DNA from: a virus
IMG/VR virus record: IMGVR_UViG_3300025904_000004
Span: 1 to 54,608 of that record
DNA length: 54,608 nucleotides
Strand: one strand, 5' to 3'
Positions 6,542 to 13,816 of the stretch are shown piece after piece (the stretch's first letter is position 1; the number at the start of each line of letters is the position of its first letter). The position numbers and the translations under genes are program-made. Below the pieces are notes generated by a model. The model saw only the letters and a program-made list of their open reading frames with translations. It searched no databases and had not been told where the DNA came from.

Positions 6542-6850
6542 ATGAAATTATTGATTTTAGTCATTGTAATGGGCAACTTCGTTGCATGCAAATCGGCACC
6601 CGACAGGAACCAGATAATGACTGACTTTTTAAACCAAAAAAAAATCACTGAAGATAGCATCAGCCTGGCTTCAAACTATGAGCATTATTATTATCAAAAG
6701 GCAAAAGAGAGTATACATGCCGGGGAAGATTCTATAAAATGGAAAACTCTGATTGATAGTTCCAGTTATTATTCTTATCGTGGAAGCATTTTAAAACGGA
6801 GATTAACTGCGCTTGACTTTTCCGTTGATAGTTTGAGCAAAATGAAATAA
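6542..6850 (+). CDS. Predicted lipoprotein of the lysogeny block
   Basis: This 102-residue protein has a short signal peptide with a lipobox ending in NFVAC (Cys16). The mature part is about 86 residues, helical and Tyr/Ser-rich. No Bacteroidetes surface-export signal (acidic run after Cys) is seen, so it probably faces the periplasm. It is on the same strand as the repressor, behind a 135-bp gap, and so may be made in the lysogen. Phage lipoproteins made in this way can block receptors (as T5 Llp does); that role is inferred. Confidence 0.7.
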   Translation: MKLLILVIVMGNFVACKSAPDRNQIMTDFLNQKKITEDSISLASNYEHYYYQKAKESIHAGEDSIKWKTLIDSSSYYSYRGSILKRRLTALDFSVDSLSKMK

Positions 6851-6855
6851 CTGGC

Positions 6856-7176
6856 ATGCCCCCAAAAACAAGGAAAATAGAACCGCGGACCATTCAGTTT
6901 TCAAAAGAGATGGAAAGAATGGAGCTGGCGGGCACATTGCCTACCACCCAGGAACTGGCCAAGATAATGAAGTTGAAGAGTAAGAGTAGCATATCAGAAA
7001 TCCGGTATCACCGGCAGAACATCCAGCCAGCACAGTGGAAGAGGTTTATTGAGTATTTCAAGATAAAGGACCATAGCCCAGTGGCAGACCCAGTGCAGGA
7101 GCAGCTGGCGACAATCATCCGTAATCAGCAAATGATCATGAAAAAGCTGGGTATTACGAATTCTACAAAAAAATAA
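6856..7176 (+). CDS. Putative DNA-binding protein
   Basis: This 106-residue basic protein starts five bases after the lipoprotein stop. Residues about 28-50 (LPTTQELAKIMKLKSKSSISEI) read like a helix-turn-helix. The C-terminal 30 residues (VQEQLATIIRNQQMIMKKLG) form a probable coiled coil for dimerisation. I do not recognise the family. It sits in the lysogeny block between repressor and integrase, which suits a regulatory role. Confidence 0.6.
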   Translation: MPPKTRKIEPRTIQFSKEMERMELAGTLPTTQELAKIMKLKSKSSISEIRYHRQNIQPAQWKRFIEYFKIKDHSPVADPVQEQLATIIRNQQMIMKKLGITNSTKK

Positions 7177-7212
7177 TTGGGCGAATTCAAATTTTTCCTA
7201 ATTTCACATTCT

Positions 7213-7236
7213 CGGTAATACATCTCCCCTATTGCT
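7213..7236 (+). repeat. Short repeated element, copy B
   Basis: CGGTAATACATC, four bases, then CTATTGCTT; the partner is at 5612-5634. This copy lies 15 bases ahead of the excisionase-like gene at 7252, where a regulator could act. Confidence 0.6.
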
Positions 7237-7251
7237 TTCAATCTTTAAAAG

Positions 7252-7461
7252 ATGGAAGCAGCAATCACCAAAGAAGTTTTACAAGTCTTTCGCCCGTATA
7301 AGGATTACATGACCTATAAAGAGGCTGTGGAGTATATGGGCCGCTCGGAAAGCTATCTCAACTCCAGGTTAAAATTATATTGCGTTGCGCCCAATGCGGA
7401 GGGCTTTTATTCAAAGTCAGATTTGGACCGTATTAAAACAGCACAAAGGAAAATAATATAA
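7252..7461 (+). CDS. Excisionase-like winged-helix protein
   Basis: This 69-residue protein has one winged helix-turn-helix of the MerR/excisionase type: MTYKEAVEYMGRSESYLNSRL followed by FYSKSDLDRIK (residues about 20-62). Small proteins of this kind serve as excisionases or as AlpA-type regulators. Its place 0.7 kb before the integrase on the same strand fits directionality control of integration. Not proven. Confidence 0.6.
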   Translation: MEAAITKEVLQVFRPYKDYMTYKEAVEYMGRSESYLNSRLKLYCVAPNAEGFYSKSDLDRIKTAQRKII

Positions 7462-7462
7462 A

Positions 7463-7672
7463 ATGGTTAACATTGCAGACCTTAAAAAGGGCGATATGGT
7501 AATTTCTCGCATTACCAATGATAACGGGTTGAGGGCCGGAAAAGAATATATTGTTGTGGAAGCTGGTTATAGTCGTTGGGATGCATCTCCCTATGCGGAT
7601 ATTAAAACCAATTATCCCGGCCACACGATAGAAATTAATTGCAATAATTTCAAAGATTTTGATAAGGTATGA
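7463..7672 (+). CDS. Small hypothetical protein, beta-rich
   Basis: A 69-residue protein begins one base after the previous stop. It holds a probable SH3/KOW-like beta barrel (DLKKGDMVISRIT... GKEYIVVEAG). It overlaps the next gene by four bases, so the two are translated together. Family and role unknown. Confidence 0.6.
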   Translation: MVNIADLKKGDMVISRITNDNGLRAGKEYIVVEAGYSRWDASPYADIKTNYPGHTIEINCNNFKDFDKV

Positions 7673-7971
7673 ATAATATAACCATCTTAAAAGAAAGTTG
7701 CGGCGGATGCCCTATGATATGGGATGTTATTCTTCCAGATGGTAGCGAGGGCTATATAAAATACAGGTGGAGCTGGATAGGGTTGTTTAAGGTCGATGAA
7801 CAATGCGGCTTATTTCGTGACCCAATCGAAACCGAATTAATTGGCGATTCCGACGAATTAAGCGGAGTTCTTGAATTATCAGAAACTGTCGCATGGCTGG
7901 GAAGGAGAGGCTATGAAGTTGTTATCAGTGAAAATTATAGTATAAAAGAACATGATGATTACGGGTATTAG
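7669..7971 (+). CDS. Small hypothetical protein
   Basis: This 100-residue acidic protein overlaps the gene before it by an ATGA. The N-terminal half is beta-rich with a CGGC motif (residues 11-14) and several Trp; the C-terminal half has ETVAWLGRRGYEVV. No family recognised. A terminator follows at 8044-8076, so it ends this plus-strand unit. Confidence 0.6.
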   Translation: MNNITILKESCGGCPMIWDVILPDGSEGYIKYRWSWIGLFKVDEQCGLFRDPIETELIGDSDELSGVLELSETVAWLGRRGYEVVISENYSIKEHDDYGY

Positions 7972-8043
7972 TCTTACAATTTGCCTGACAGTATCCTGAA
8001 ACCCGCCACTGGCTTGAAAGTATGTTCCATTCCTGGGCACTTG

Positions 8044-8076
8044 CCCCCTGTTTAAATGCAGGGGGATTTTTATTTT
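8044..8076 (+). terminator. Strong rho-independent terminator before integrase
   Basis: A stem ccccctg/cagggggg-type (7 bp, 8-base loop, 8044-8065) is followed by ATTTTTATTTTT. It ends the plus-strand lysogeny unit and leaves the integrase under its own promoter. Confidence 0.85.
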
Positions 8077-8101
8077 TACCTCTTTATACCACTTTACACA
8101 G

Positions 8102-8133
8102 TTTTGTACCACTCATTTTTTGCCTTACATTTG
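8102..8133 (+). promoter_or_regulatory. Bacteroidetes-type promoter of the integrase
   Basis: TTTTG at 8102-8106 and TACATTTG at 8126-8133 match the Bacteroidetes sigma-ABfr consensus (-33 TTTG, -7 TAnnTTTG) with 19 bases between. The box ends 22 bases before the integrase ATG at 8156. This is one of the clearest host-lineage signals in the genome. Confidence 0.75.
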
Positions 8134-8155
8134 ACTGACAACCCGCCCGACACCC

Positions 8156-9178
8156 ATGGAAGCAAAGATTTTCAAAGTCAAATCCAGAGACAAAAAAAAG
8201 TATTGGTACTATCTTGACAAAGGCCGTGGCGAAGGTGGCCGTGAAGCACTGGGTCTTTATACCTACGTAAAGCCCGGTGATATTTATGAGCGCCAATACA
8301 ACGAACAGCAAATGGCTATCATACGCCAGCGGCAGGGTGAAATGCTGATAGGCTCACAAAAGAAAAAACAGAAAACCGATTTCCTATATTTTTATCAGTC
8401 CTATGTACTGGAAAACGAACGCCCGGGTAAACGTCATCTCCCATCCTCCCTTACCCATTTCAAAACATTCATTCAAGAAAAGAAGATTAACCCGGATAAT
8501 TTAACTGAAGATAATTGTATTGCCTTCCGGCGCTGGCTACTCGATAGATTTAATGGGGAAACTCCACTGAATTACTTCTCCTGCTTTAAAGCCGTAATTA
8601 AATCTGCACATAAGTCGGGGTATTTTGAAAGCAACATTGCAGAAGACATAAAAGGAAAAAAGAACCCGAGTAAAGGGCGGGACTTTTTAACTGGGGATGA
8701 ATATCTAAAACTATCGGCCATACCTTGCCCCAACCCAGAAATCTACCGGGCCGCTATTACCAGTCTTTATACTGGCCTAGCGTGGTGTGATGTAAAGGAT
8801 CTAAAATATGAGGACATAAAAGATGACGTTATTACTTTGAAACGGAAAAAAAGTAAAGTGGTTGGTAGGATACCTATTCACAAATCTTTGAAGCAAGTGC
8901 TACTCACCGGCACCGGGCCCGTTTTTAATCTACCCACCGCAAACGGATGTAATAAAATTCTGAAAGCCTGGGCGAATACTGCAGGCATTGACAAGCATAT
9001 AACCTGGCACTGTCTGCGTCTGTCCTTTTCTGTGGAATTATTACGTAAAGGAATTAATAACTCAACTGTGGCAGGCCTTATGCTTCATACCAGTACCACA
9101 ATGGTAAATAAAACTTACCGGAGATATGTTGACGATGACGGACTCGCAGCAATCAAACTCCTCCCCGGCAATGATTGA
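8156..9178 (+). CDS. int: Tyrosine recombinase (integrase), Arg I replaced by Ala
   Basis: This 340-residue integrase has an N-terminal arm-binding part and a SAM-like core-binding domain (residues about 72-165), then the catalytic domain. Visible active-site residues are a basic hairpin with K231-K234, H285-x-x-R288, H311 in GLMLHTS and Tyr321 in KTYRRY. At the Arg I site, where TGLR is usual, the sequence reads TGLAW with Ala209 (codon GCG). The CTnDOT integrase of Bacteroides also lacks Arg I and is active, so this need not be a dead enzyme. The gene has its own promoter and lies next to the immunity genes. The attP site could not be identified. Confidence 0.9.
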   Translation: MEAKIFKVKSRDKKKYWYYLDKGRGEGGREALGLYTYVKPGDIYERQYNEQQMAIIRQRQGEMLIGSQKKKQKTDFLYFYQSYVLENERPGKRHLPSSLTHFKTFIQEKKINPDNLTEDNCIAFRRWLLDRFNGETPLNYFSCFKAVIKSAHKSGYFESNIAEDIKGKKNPSKGRDFLTGDEYLKLSAIPCPNPEIYRAAITSLYTGLAWCDVKDLKYEDIKDDVITLKRKKSKVVGRIPIHKSLKQVLLTGTGPVFNLPTANGCNKILKAWANTAGIDKHITWHCLRLSFSVELLRKGINNSTVAGLMLHTSTTMVNKTYRRYVDDDGLAAIKLLPGND

Positions 9179-9185
9179 ACAAAAA

Positions 9186-9211
9186 AATCCCTGATATTGC
9201 TACCAGGGATT
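9186..9211 (-). terminator. Terminator at the end of the long minus-strand path
   Basis: An 8-bp stem aatccctg/cagggatt with a 10-base loop lies between the convergent integrase and 9219-9473 genes. On the minus strand it is followed by seven Ts, so it ends late transcription before it runs antisense into the integrase. On the plus strand the tail is TTAAAA, weaker. Confidence 0.8.
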
Positions 9212-9218
9212 AAAACCG

Positions 9219-9473
9219 TTAATTTAATCTTGCGAATGTTTTGCCGCCTTCAGTCATTATGAAAGCATTTGAATCTTCATACAGAGAGTAGGCATTCCCA
9301 TTGGAATCTTTTATTATGCCATGAACCCCGTCGTCCTTTATAAAGCCATGAACCCTCAATACTTCTTTGAATAGCTCAGGGGACCTTTCTTTTGAAATAA
9401 ATTCATAATAATTCCCGAGAAAAGTGTTCGATTCACAATTGTTTTCTTTTGTAATTTGTCTCAATGTATACAT
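9219..9473 (-). CDS. Small hypothetical protein, last gene of the late operon
   Basis: This 84-residue protein starts MYTLRQITKEN and ends with YEDSNAFIMTEGGKTFARLN, a plan (SH3-like sheet with a final MTExGKTFxRL) common to small proteins of Bacteroidota phages. Function unknown. It lies between the esterase gene and the terminator at 9186-9211, behind a small hairpin in the 34-bp gap. Confidence 0.7.
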   Translation of the reverse strand: MYTLRQITKENNCESNTFLGNYYEFISKERSPELFKEVLRVHGFIKDDGVHGIIKDSNGNAYSLYEDSNAFIMTEGGKTFARLN

Positions 9474-9507
9474 ATATATATCTAAACCGTTGAGCCGGTT
9501 CCTGCTT

Positions 9508-10692
9508 TTAAACTTGGGTCACTACCTCACTGGTTCCATCCAAATAGTTCACGGTGATATTTTTTATCTTCTTCGTTGAACCAACAACCGCTCCGCTCAC
9601 AATACCATTGGCGTTTGCGTCCGTTGAAATTGGAAATTTCGCAGTAGCCGAATTGCCGACTGCATCCCAAACAGTCAATGTAAATACATAGCTGTAATTC
9701 GGCTGAATGTTTTTCACTGTCATTACACCCAGCGTGCTGCTATTCTGGCTACCATTCGGGAATTGCGGAAAGCCGGTAGATGGATATGGGTAGTTCACGT
9801 CCCATCTATAAGAAGCTATTGCTCCAGTTGATGGTGTTGTATCCAGTGTAGCTACGCCTGCGGTGATACTTATTTTTGCTGCTGCTGTCATTGTTGTAGG
9901 TTTTATGACTGTAGTAGAAGCCCCGAATCTGTATGCCGGATTGCTGCGCTTCTGTAAAGTCAATTGATAAATATTAAATGTTGTTCCCGGAATAAGGTGT
10001 ATTGGGTTATAAATGATATCCCAGCCTCCGTGGCCGGTCGTAGTGGTTTCCAGCATGGCCATGCCTGGCGCAAATCCGTTAACCGCTAAAACATGGTTGT
10101 TATCATCCGCCCAACTGGTTACTGTATCATTGCTCGAATGCATGGCATAAACAATGGCCTTTCCGGCCCAGTTGGTAATTGGTCCACTCATACCCGATGC
10201 ACTGAGTGGTGCGCCGGCAACAAACATGGCGCCATCTGCACTGTTTAACATATCCCAGGTTGTACCACCTCCAGCTGATAAGCCGGTTGGTAATACCAAT
10301 GCAGTATCAATTTCAGGATGGTCTATAAGAAATTGTTTTAAAACGAAAATGTTTTCATTGGCATAGCAGCACCAGCCTGTACCAGGGTCAGCATTGTTTG
10401 ACCTTATACCCTGCAGGCCCACCACAGCAAACTTGCAGCTCTTCCCAGTGACCGGATCTATTACGCTGTCGAAGTATCCTGATTTTGCTATATATAAAGG
10501 GCTGCCATTTTTATATAAAAGGCTTTCATTGCCCGTGGCACCGTTACCGGCGCCATCATTTAATCCTGCCTCACCCATACCATGGGAAAACCATATAAGA
10601 CCACACTTCTCACCAGCTGCCAATGTGGGCATGCTCACAATTCCTTGACGGGTATAGCCTGATTGTAATTTGAAAGTTTGAATAGTTATCAT
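9508..10692 (-). CDS. Alpha/beta-hydrolase (serine esterase) with PKD-like domain
   Basis: This 394-residue protein has a serine-hydrolase fold in residues 1-240. The oxyanion loop is SHGMG (36-40), the nucleophile elbow TGLSAGG (Ser139), the acid D189 in SSNDTV and the histidine H221 in GHGGWD. The fold recalls PHB-depolymerase/feruloyl-esterase-like enzymes. Residues about 262-365 form a PKD/fibronectin-like beta sandwich (TLTVWDAVGNSATAKF). No signal peptide is seen. Placed right after the endolysin in the late operon, it may remove acyl groups from capsule or wall polysaccharide, or be part of the virion. The triad is directly visible; the substrate is not known. Confidence 0.8.
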   Translation of the reverse strand: MITIQTFKLQSGYTRQGIVSMPTLAAGEKCGLIWFSHGMGEAGLNDGAGNGATGNESLLYKNGSPLYIAKSGYFDSVIDPVTGKSCKFAVVGLQGIRSNNADPGTGWCCYANENIFVLKQFLIDHPEIDTALVLPTGLSAGGGTTWDMLNSADGAMFVAGAPLSASGMSGPITNWAGKAIVYAMHSSNDTVTSWADDNNHVLAVNGFAPGMAMLETTTTGHGGWDIIYNPIHLIPGTTFNIYQLTLQKRSNPAYRFGASTTVIKPTTMTAAAKISITAGVATLDTTPSTGAIASYRWDVNYPYPSTGFPQFPNGSQNSSTLGVMTVKNIQPNYSYVFTLTVWDAVGNSATAKFPISTDANANGIVSGAVVGSTKKIKNITVNYLDGTSEVVTQV

Positions 10693-10701
10693 AAAAATCT
10701 T

Positions 10702-11208
10702 TTAAGCTGCGTTCGGAAGATTCAAATATTTGGTTCCCGGAATAAAACCTTTTGAATTATATATTATCAAAAGCGTCCGCCACTGATATCCGAATGTTAT
10801 TTGAAAGTGTGGCATATCAACCAGGTGCTCATCGGTATCACCTTGTGCTTTTGTTTTGCCGTCATTATCCCAATCAGCACCCCATATAATACCGAAATCC
10901 CGGGCTATTTGCTGCAGATGAGAATAATCATAGTTCCAATTTATTTGGCCGTTAACTAATTGGGCAACATCTATGGCCAGTCCGTAATTATGGTAAGAAC
11001 TACCGGCGCGGGCATTACTGACTATTTTACCCGGCTTGGTTCTACCCTGCTGATATATTGCGTCCTGTTCTTCAAACGTTCGCAGGCCTTGTACAATGCG
11101 TAAGGTTATGTTTAAAGTATCCTCAGCAGTTTCTATGAACTTTTTAAACTTGTCTCTCACAGCTGGGTGCAATAGCTGCAAACGGCTTATACTGGTAATG
11201 TCCCTCAT
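10702..11208 (-). CDS. Endolysin, peptidase M15 family (D-Ala-D-Ala/L-Ala-D-Glu peptidase)
   Basis: ATG 11208 (168 residues) is chosen because it overlaps the previous stop as ATGA; a longer frame starting at 11268 would overlap by 64 bases. The M15 zinc site is complete: SYHNYGLAID (H73, D80) and DMPH (D131, H134), with the usual QGLRTFEEQDAIYQQGRT upstream. Relatives such as Ply500 cut peptidoglycan peptides. It lies in a lysis cassette after many small membrane proteins. There is no signal peptide, so a holin is needed for release. Confidence 0.9.
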   Translation of the reverse strand: MRDITSISRLQLLHPAVRDKFKKFIETAEDTLNITLRIVQGLRTFEEQDAIYQQGRTKPGKIVSNARAGSSYHNYGLAIDVAQLVNGQINWNYDYSHLQQIARDFGIIWGADWDNDGKTKAQGDTDEHLVDMPHFQITFGYQWRTLLIIYNSKGFIPGTKYLNLPNAA

Positions 11209-11609
11209 AAGAAGTGATTTACAATTAAAACAATAATCAACAATCCGACAAAAGCAGCCCGGCGCCACCAGAAAGGAATCTTCGTTAGCCGTTGCTCATT
11301 GAGTGAATTGCTTTTGCTGGATATGTAGTCAATGGCCCTGGGAATGATAAAGAAGTTCACAAGCATATTTAAAGCGATATCATAAAACATTCCACGGAGA
11401 GCAACGCAGCCAACAATAAAGGGAATTGCCGCGCACGTTATTGCCCATCCGTGGATTGTCAACCATAGTGCTATAATGCCGATAGCAGCCAGTAGATAGC
11501 TCAACCAATGGTTGATATTGCCGACCTTGCCCCAGGTTCGCTTCATGCGCCAGGTGTCAACGCCGGCCAGGATAATTGATATGATGCTGAAATATATCAT
11601 GCTTAACAA
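11205..11609 (-). CDS. Multi-pass membrane protein of the lysis cassette
   Basis: This 134-residue protein has about four hydrophobic segments: residues 2-16, 36-54, 56-72 and 115-133. Basic residues sit between the third and fourth. It overlaps both neighbours (ATGA to the endolysin; seven bases to the gene before). A holin-related role fits the place, but the size and number of segments are not decisive. Confidence 0.65.
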   Translation of the reverse strand: MLSMIYFSIISIILAGVDTWRMKRTWGKVGNINHWLSYLLAAIGIIALWLTIHGWAITCAAIPFIVGCVALRGMFYDIALNMLVNFFIIPRAIDYISSKSNSLNEQRLTKIPFWWRRAAFVGLLIIVLIVNHFL

Positions 11610-11908
11610 GTTGGGCAGTAACCAATGGAAATAGCAGAAGCCGCGGCAAGAATTATTACTACCCCTTCAGGCCAACCGAAATCTTCAGTCAAATCTGCAT
11701 TTCTCCAAAACATCAAAGCCAACCAGACAACAGCGGCGGTTGCAACGCCAAATAGCAGTATACGCCATCCGTGAAAGTGGTTTACTGCAGGAATGAAAAA
11801 GGCCAGCGAATGCAATGCGGCGAATGCCAGGATATAAATTACTGCGGCAAGTTTTTGGTTACGGGCATCATTGGAGCCCATTGAACCTTTTGGATAATTT
11901 GTAGCCAT
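11603..11908 (-). CDS. Small membrane protein, three segments
   Basis: This 101-residue protein has three hydrophobic segments: about 20-40, 48-68 and 83-98. The N terminus is polar and the end reads ISIGYCPTC. It lies between the spanin-like gene and the 134-residue membrane gene. Holin candidate by position and topology only. Confidence 0.6.
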   Translation of the reverse strand: MATNYPKGSMGSNDARNQKLAAVIYILAFAALHSLAFFIPAVNHFHGWRILLFGVATAAVVWLALMFWRNADLTEDFGWPEGVVIILAAASAISIGYCPTC

Positions 11909-11913
11909 AAAAT

Positions 11914-12522
11914 TTATTTTTTGTGAAATGATAATTTGAAAAAAGTACTGGCCTGGTAAATCTGGCCACCGTTGAAACTCTGCAGTGCTGCGAGCTGATA
12001 TACCTGGTCCCGTTTTGTTTGCAGCATAAGCCCAGCTCCGGCGCCACTCAAGAAATTGTCCTTGCCTCCCTGAAACAATATGCCGGCATATATCTTATTT
12101 CTAACTTTGGTGGCAACAGTATTGGTGATTATAGGCAGGCGAAGGCTGTCAACATGCTTGCGTCTTACTATTTTGTTTTCGCTCACCGTGTCCTTTATTA
12201 TGATGTAACCGAAATCGTTCCGGATAGTGTCTTCATAATAACGTTTGGCGAAATAGTCTTTTAGAATGGCCAGCGTATCAACAATGGCGGGCACTTCCTT
12301 GACAATAGTATTGGCAATCTCCAAAGTATCATGTTTCCAGTAAGTAATAGATTTCTCTTTTGGGACTACCCACGATGTACTGTCTAAAATGTGCTTATAT
12401 ACAGTATCCCTCTTTATAACTTCACCTGGTTCCGGGCATGGCTTAGGTTTTCCGCTACACATCCTTAAAAAAAGAATGATCAATATCAGAACTGCTATTA
12501 CTCCGAGATAAAATTTGTTCAT
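11914..12522 (-). CDS. Membrane-anchored periplasmic protein, spanin-like candidate
   Basis: ATG 12522 (202 residues) is chosen because it overlaps the previous stop as ATGA. An N-terminal membrane segment (residues about 4-20) ends at RMCSGKPKPCPEPG. The periplasmic part that follows has repeated DTV/DTL patches and ILKDYFAKRYYEDTIRND. The last 60 residues alternate like beta strands and end FKLSFHKK. Proteins of this plan recur beside endolysins in Bacteroidota phages. A spanin role (joining inner and outer membranes at lysis) is plausible but not shown; the Cys pair near the membrane could be structural. Confidence 0.65.
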   Translation of the reverse strand: MNKFYLGVIAVLILIILFLRMCSGKPKPCPEPGEVIKRDTVYKHILDSTSWVVPKEKSITYWKHDTLEIANTIVKEVPAIVDTLAILKDYFAKRYYEDTIRNDFGYIIIKDTVSENKIVRRKHVDSLRLPIITNTVATKVRNKIYAGILFQGGKDNFLSGAGAGLMLQTKRDQVYQLAALQSFNGGQIYQASTFFKLSFHKK

Positions 12523-12893
12523 AACATTTTTATTAGCTTGCCCCTGTGTGGCCAACATTTATAAAAAGCCCAACATCCAACCGCAATCAACATTATCAAA
12601 AACAACCATCGTGAAGTACTGTAATTGTAAAGCCATATTATAAGCCCGGCAGCATGGTAAATAAACAGTATCCTGAAAAACCCAGTTATCCCTTTTACAT
12701 TTCTGCCCCTCGTAAAACAATAGGTGCAAAACAATAATTGGTCGTTCAATCCTTTTATATACCACCAGAGAATTACTCCGTGTGATTTGCCGTCTAAAAA
12801 AACAACAAGGTTGTTACCGGATTTGTCCCCGAATAAGATCCACGATTCACCCAATAAATGAACGGTAAGTATCAGTATAATATACCATTTCAT
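12519..12893 (-). CDS. Multi-pass membrane protein
   Basis: ATG 12893 (124 residues) is chosen because it overlaps the stop of the 55-codon gene as TAATG; the longer frame to 12986 would run against that gene. Hydrophobic segments lie at about 3-20, 72-90 and 94-112. It carries an FCTYCF motif and a basic C terminus (HRGKLIKML). Similar segments occur in its neighbours; no family recognised. Confidence 0.6.
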   Translation of the reverse strand: MKWYIILILTVHLLGESWILFGDKSGNNLVVFLDGKSHGVILWWYIKGLNDQLLFCTYCFTRGRNVKGITGFFRILFIYHAAGLIIWLYNYSTSRWLFLIMLIAVGCWAFYKCWPHRGKLIKML

Positions 12894-13060
12894 TAGTGAT
12901 TGCCTGGTGGAGGTGGTGGAGGTGGCGGCGGATTTGAACCTGAATCGTCCAGAGCCTCTAATCCGCTTGGTTGTTCGTTCAACCATTTCTCCAATTCAAC
13001 CATATATTTTTTTAAGGCTTTGATGTAGCCGCGCCAAAGTTTTTTTGTATCCGGTGTCAT
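12893..13060 (-). CDS. 55-residue protein with nine-proline tail
   Basis: This short gene fits exactly between two others: its ATG overlaps the stop before it (ATGA at 13057-13060) and its TAA overlaps the next ATG (TAATG at 12891-12895). It codes for an amphipathic helix (LWRGYIKALKKYMVELEKWL), an acidic linker and nine consecutive prolines before Gly-Asn-His. The prolines are coded by mixed CCG, CCA and CCT codons, which argues for selection on the protein. Proline runs stall ribosomes unless EF-P acts, so this could tune the next gene. Function unknown. Confidence 0.7.
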   Translation of the reverse strand: MTPDTKKLWRGYIKALKKYMVELEKWLNEQPSGLEALDDSGSNPPPPPPPPPGNH

Positions 13061-13197
13061 GCTGCTTTGTTTTTGTCTTTTTTCTTCAATTTGAAAATCT
13101 TAAATTCTTTTTTTTTGAGGAATTTAAACAGCAGCATCCCCATCCCGGATACGGCAAGAAGTACAAAAGATGAGGCGATATGAGGCAATTGATTCAC
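13057..13197 (-). CDS. 46-residue single-pass membrane peptide with basic tail
   Basis: A GTG start at 13197 gives a 46-residue peptide. One hydrophobic segment lies at residues about 7-24 (IASSFVLLAVSGMGMLLF), followed by a strongly basic tail, KFLKKKEFKIFKLKKKDK. It ends by an ATGA overlap with the 55-codon gene. This plan (one membrane segment, Lys-rich cytoplasmic tail) is seen in small holin-type and toxin-like peptides. No ATG in frame is available. Confidence 0.55.
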   Translation of the reverse strand: MNQLPHIASSFVLLAVSGMGMLLFKFLKKKEFKIFKLKKKDKNKAA

Positions 13198-13266
13198 GCA
13201 TTAAAATTAGTATTTACGCAGTAATTAAATTGTAGGTGTTATCACTCATATCTTGTCATTGTTATA

Positions 13267-13500
13267 CTACTTTTTTTTATTTCCTCTCCCTTGCTTCCAT
13301 GCCTTATAAACATCTTTTCCCCACATTGACATAAAGCCTGCTGTAAATGCGGAGAAAATAGAAATGAATGGCGGTACCCACGCTGATATGTCAACGCGCA
13401 GGAGCTTAATAAGGAAGCTGCTTATCCCCCAAACTATTATTCCGATTACGAAACTAAAAACGTCATCTGTGTTTGTATGGTGCATGTCTATGTGTCGCAT
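13267..13500 (-). CDS. Holin-like membrane protein
   Basis: This 77-residue protein has two hydrophobic segments (about 15-33 and 41-58). The N terminus is His-rich and the C terminus basic (WKQGRGNKKK), as many class II holins have. It is upstream of the other membrane genes of the cassette. It is one of several holin candidates; sequence alone cannot pick among them. Confidence 0.65.
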   Translation of the reverse strand: MRHIDMHHTNTDDVFSFVIGIIVWGISSFLIKLLRVDISAWVPPFISIFSAFTAGFMSMWGKDVYKAWKQGRGNKKK

Positions 13501-13534
13501 AATTTTTTAAGAAGTAATACAAAGGGTGTACCTA

Positions 13535-13816
13535 TTATTTTTTTAGTACTAATGCAATCGCTGAAACCACTATTGCAAGTATTGCCAGTACCGCTGCCCA
13601 TAGTTCGCGCCGGGTTACAAATGTTGATGTTTGATCTTTATACTGCTGCCGCCATTCGTTCTGCGCTTCAAACTTTTGATTGTTGGTTGCTTCTACTTTG
13701 CTTACCGCTTCACGGTTGGTTCCTTCCACTTTATCAACGGCCGAACGCACAGACTTTATTTCCGCATCCATATTCGATTTAAGCCATGCAATCTGATTGT
13801 CGATATACTTTTTCAT
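13535..13816 (-). CDS. Coiled-coil protein with C-terminal membrane anchor
   Basis: This 93-residue protein has a long coiled coil (residues about 8-65, including DAEIKSVRSAVDKVEGTN). One membrane segment (73-90, AAVLAILAIVVSAIALVL) and two lysines end it. It overlaps the previous gene by four bases. Tail-anchored coiled-coil proteins of this kind often accompany holins in phage lysis cassettes. Confidence 0.7.
   Translation of the reverse strand: MKKYIDNQIAWLKSNMDAEIKSVRSAVDKVEGTNREAVSKVEATNNQKFEAQNEWRQQYKDQTSTFVTRRELWAAVLAILAIVVSAIALVLKK

Noticed and set aside
7972-8155. tRNA or attP core near the integrase
   Set aside because: No cloverleaf or clear direct repeat could be found; attP could not be placed without host sequence.
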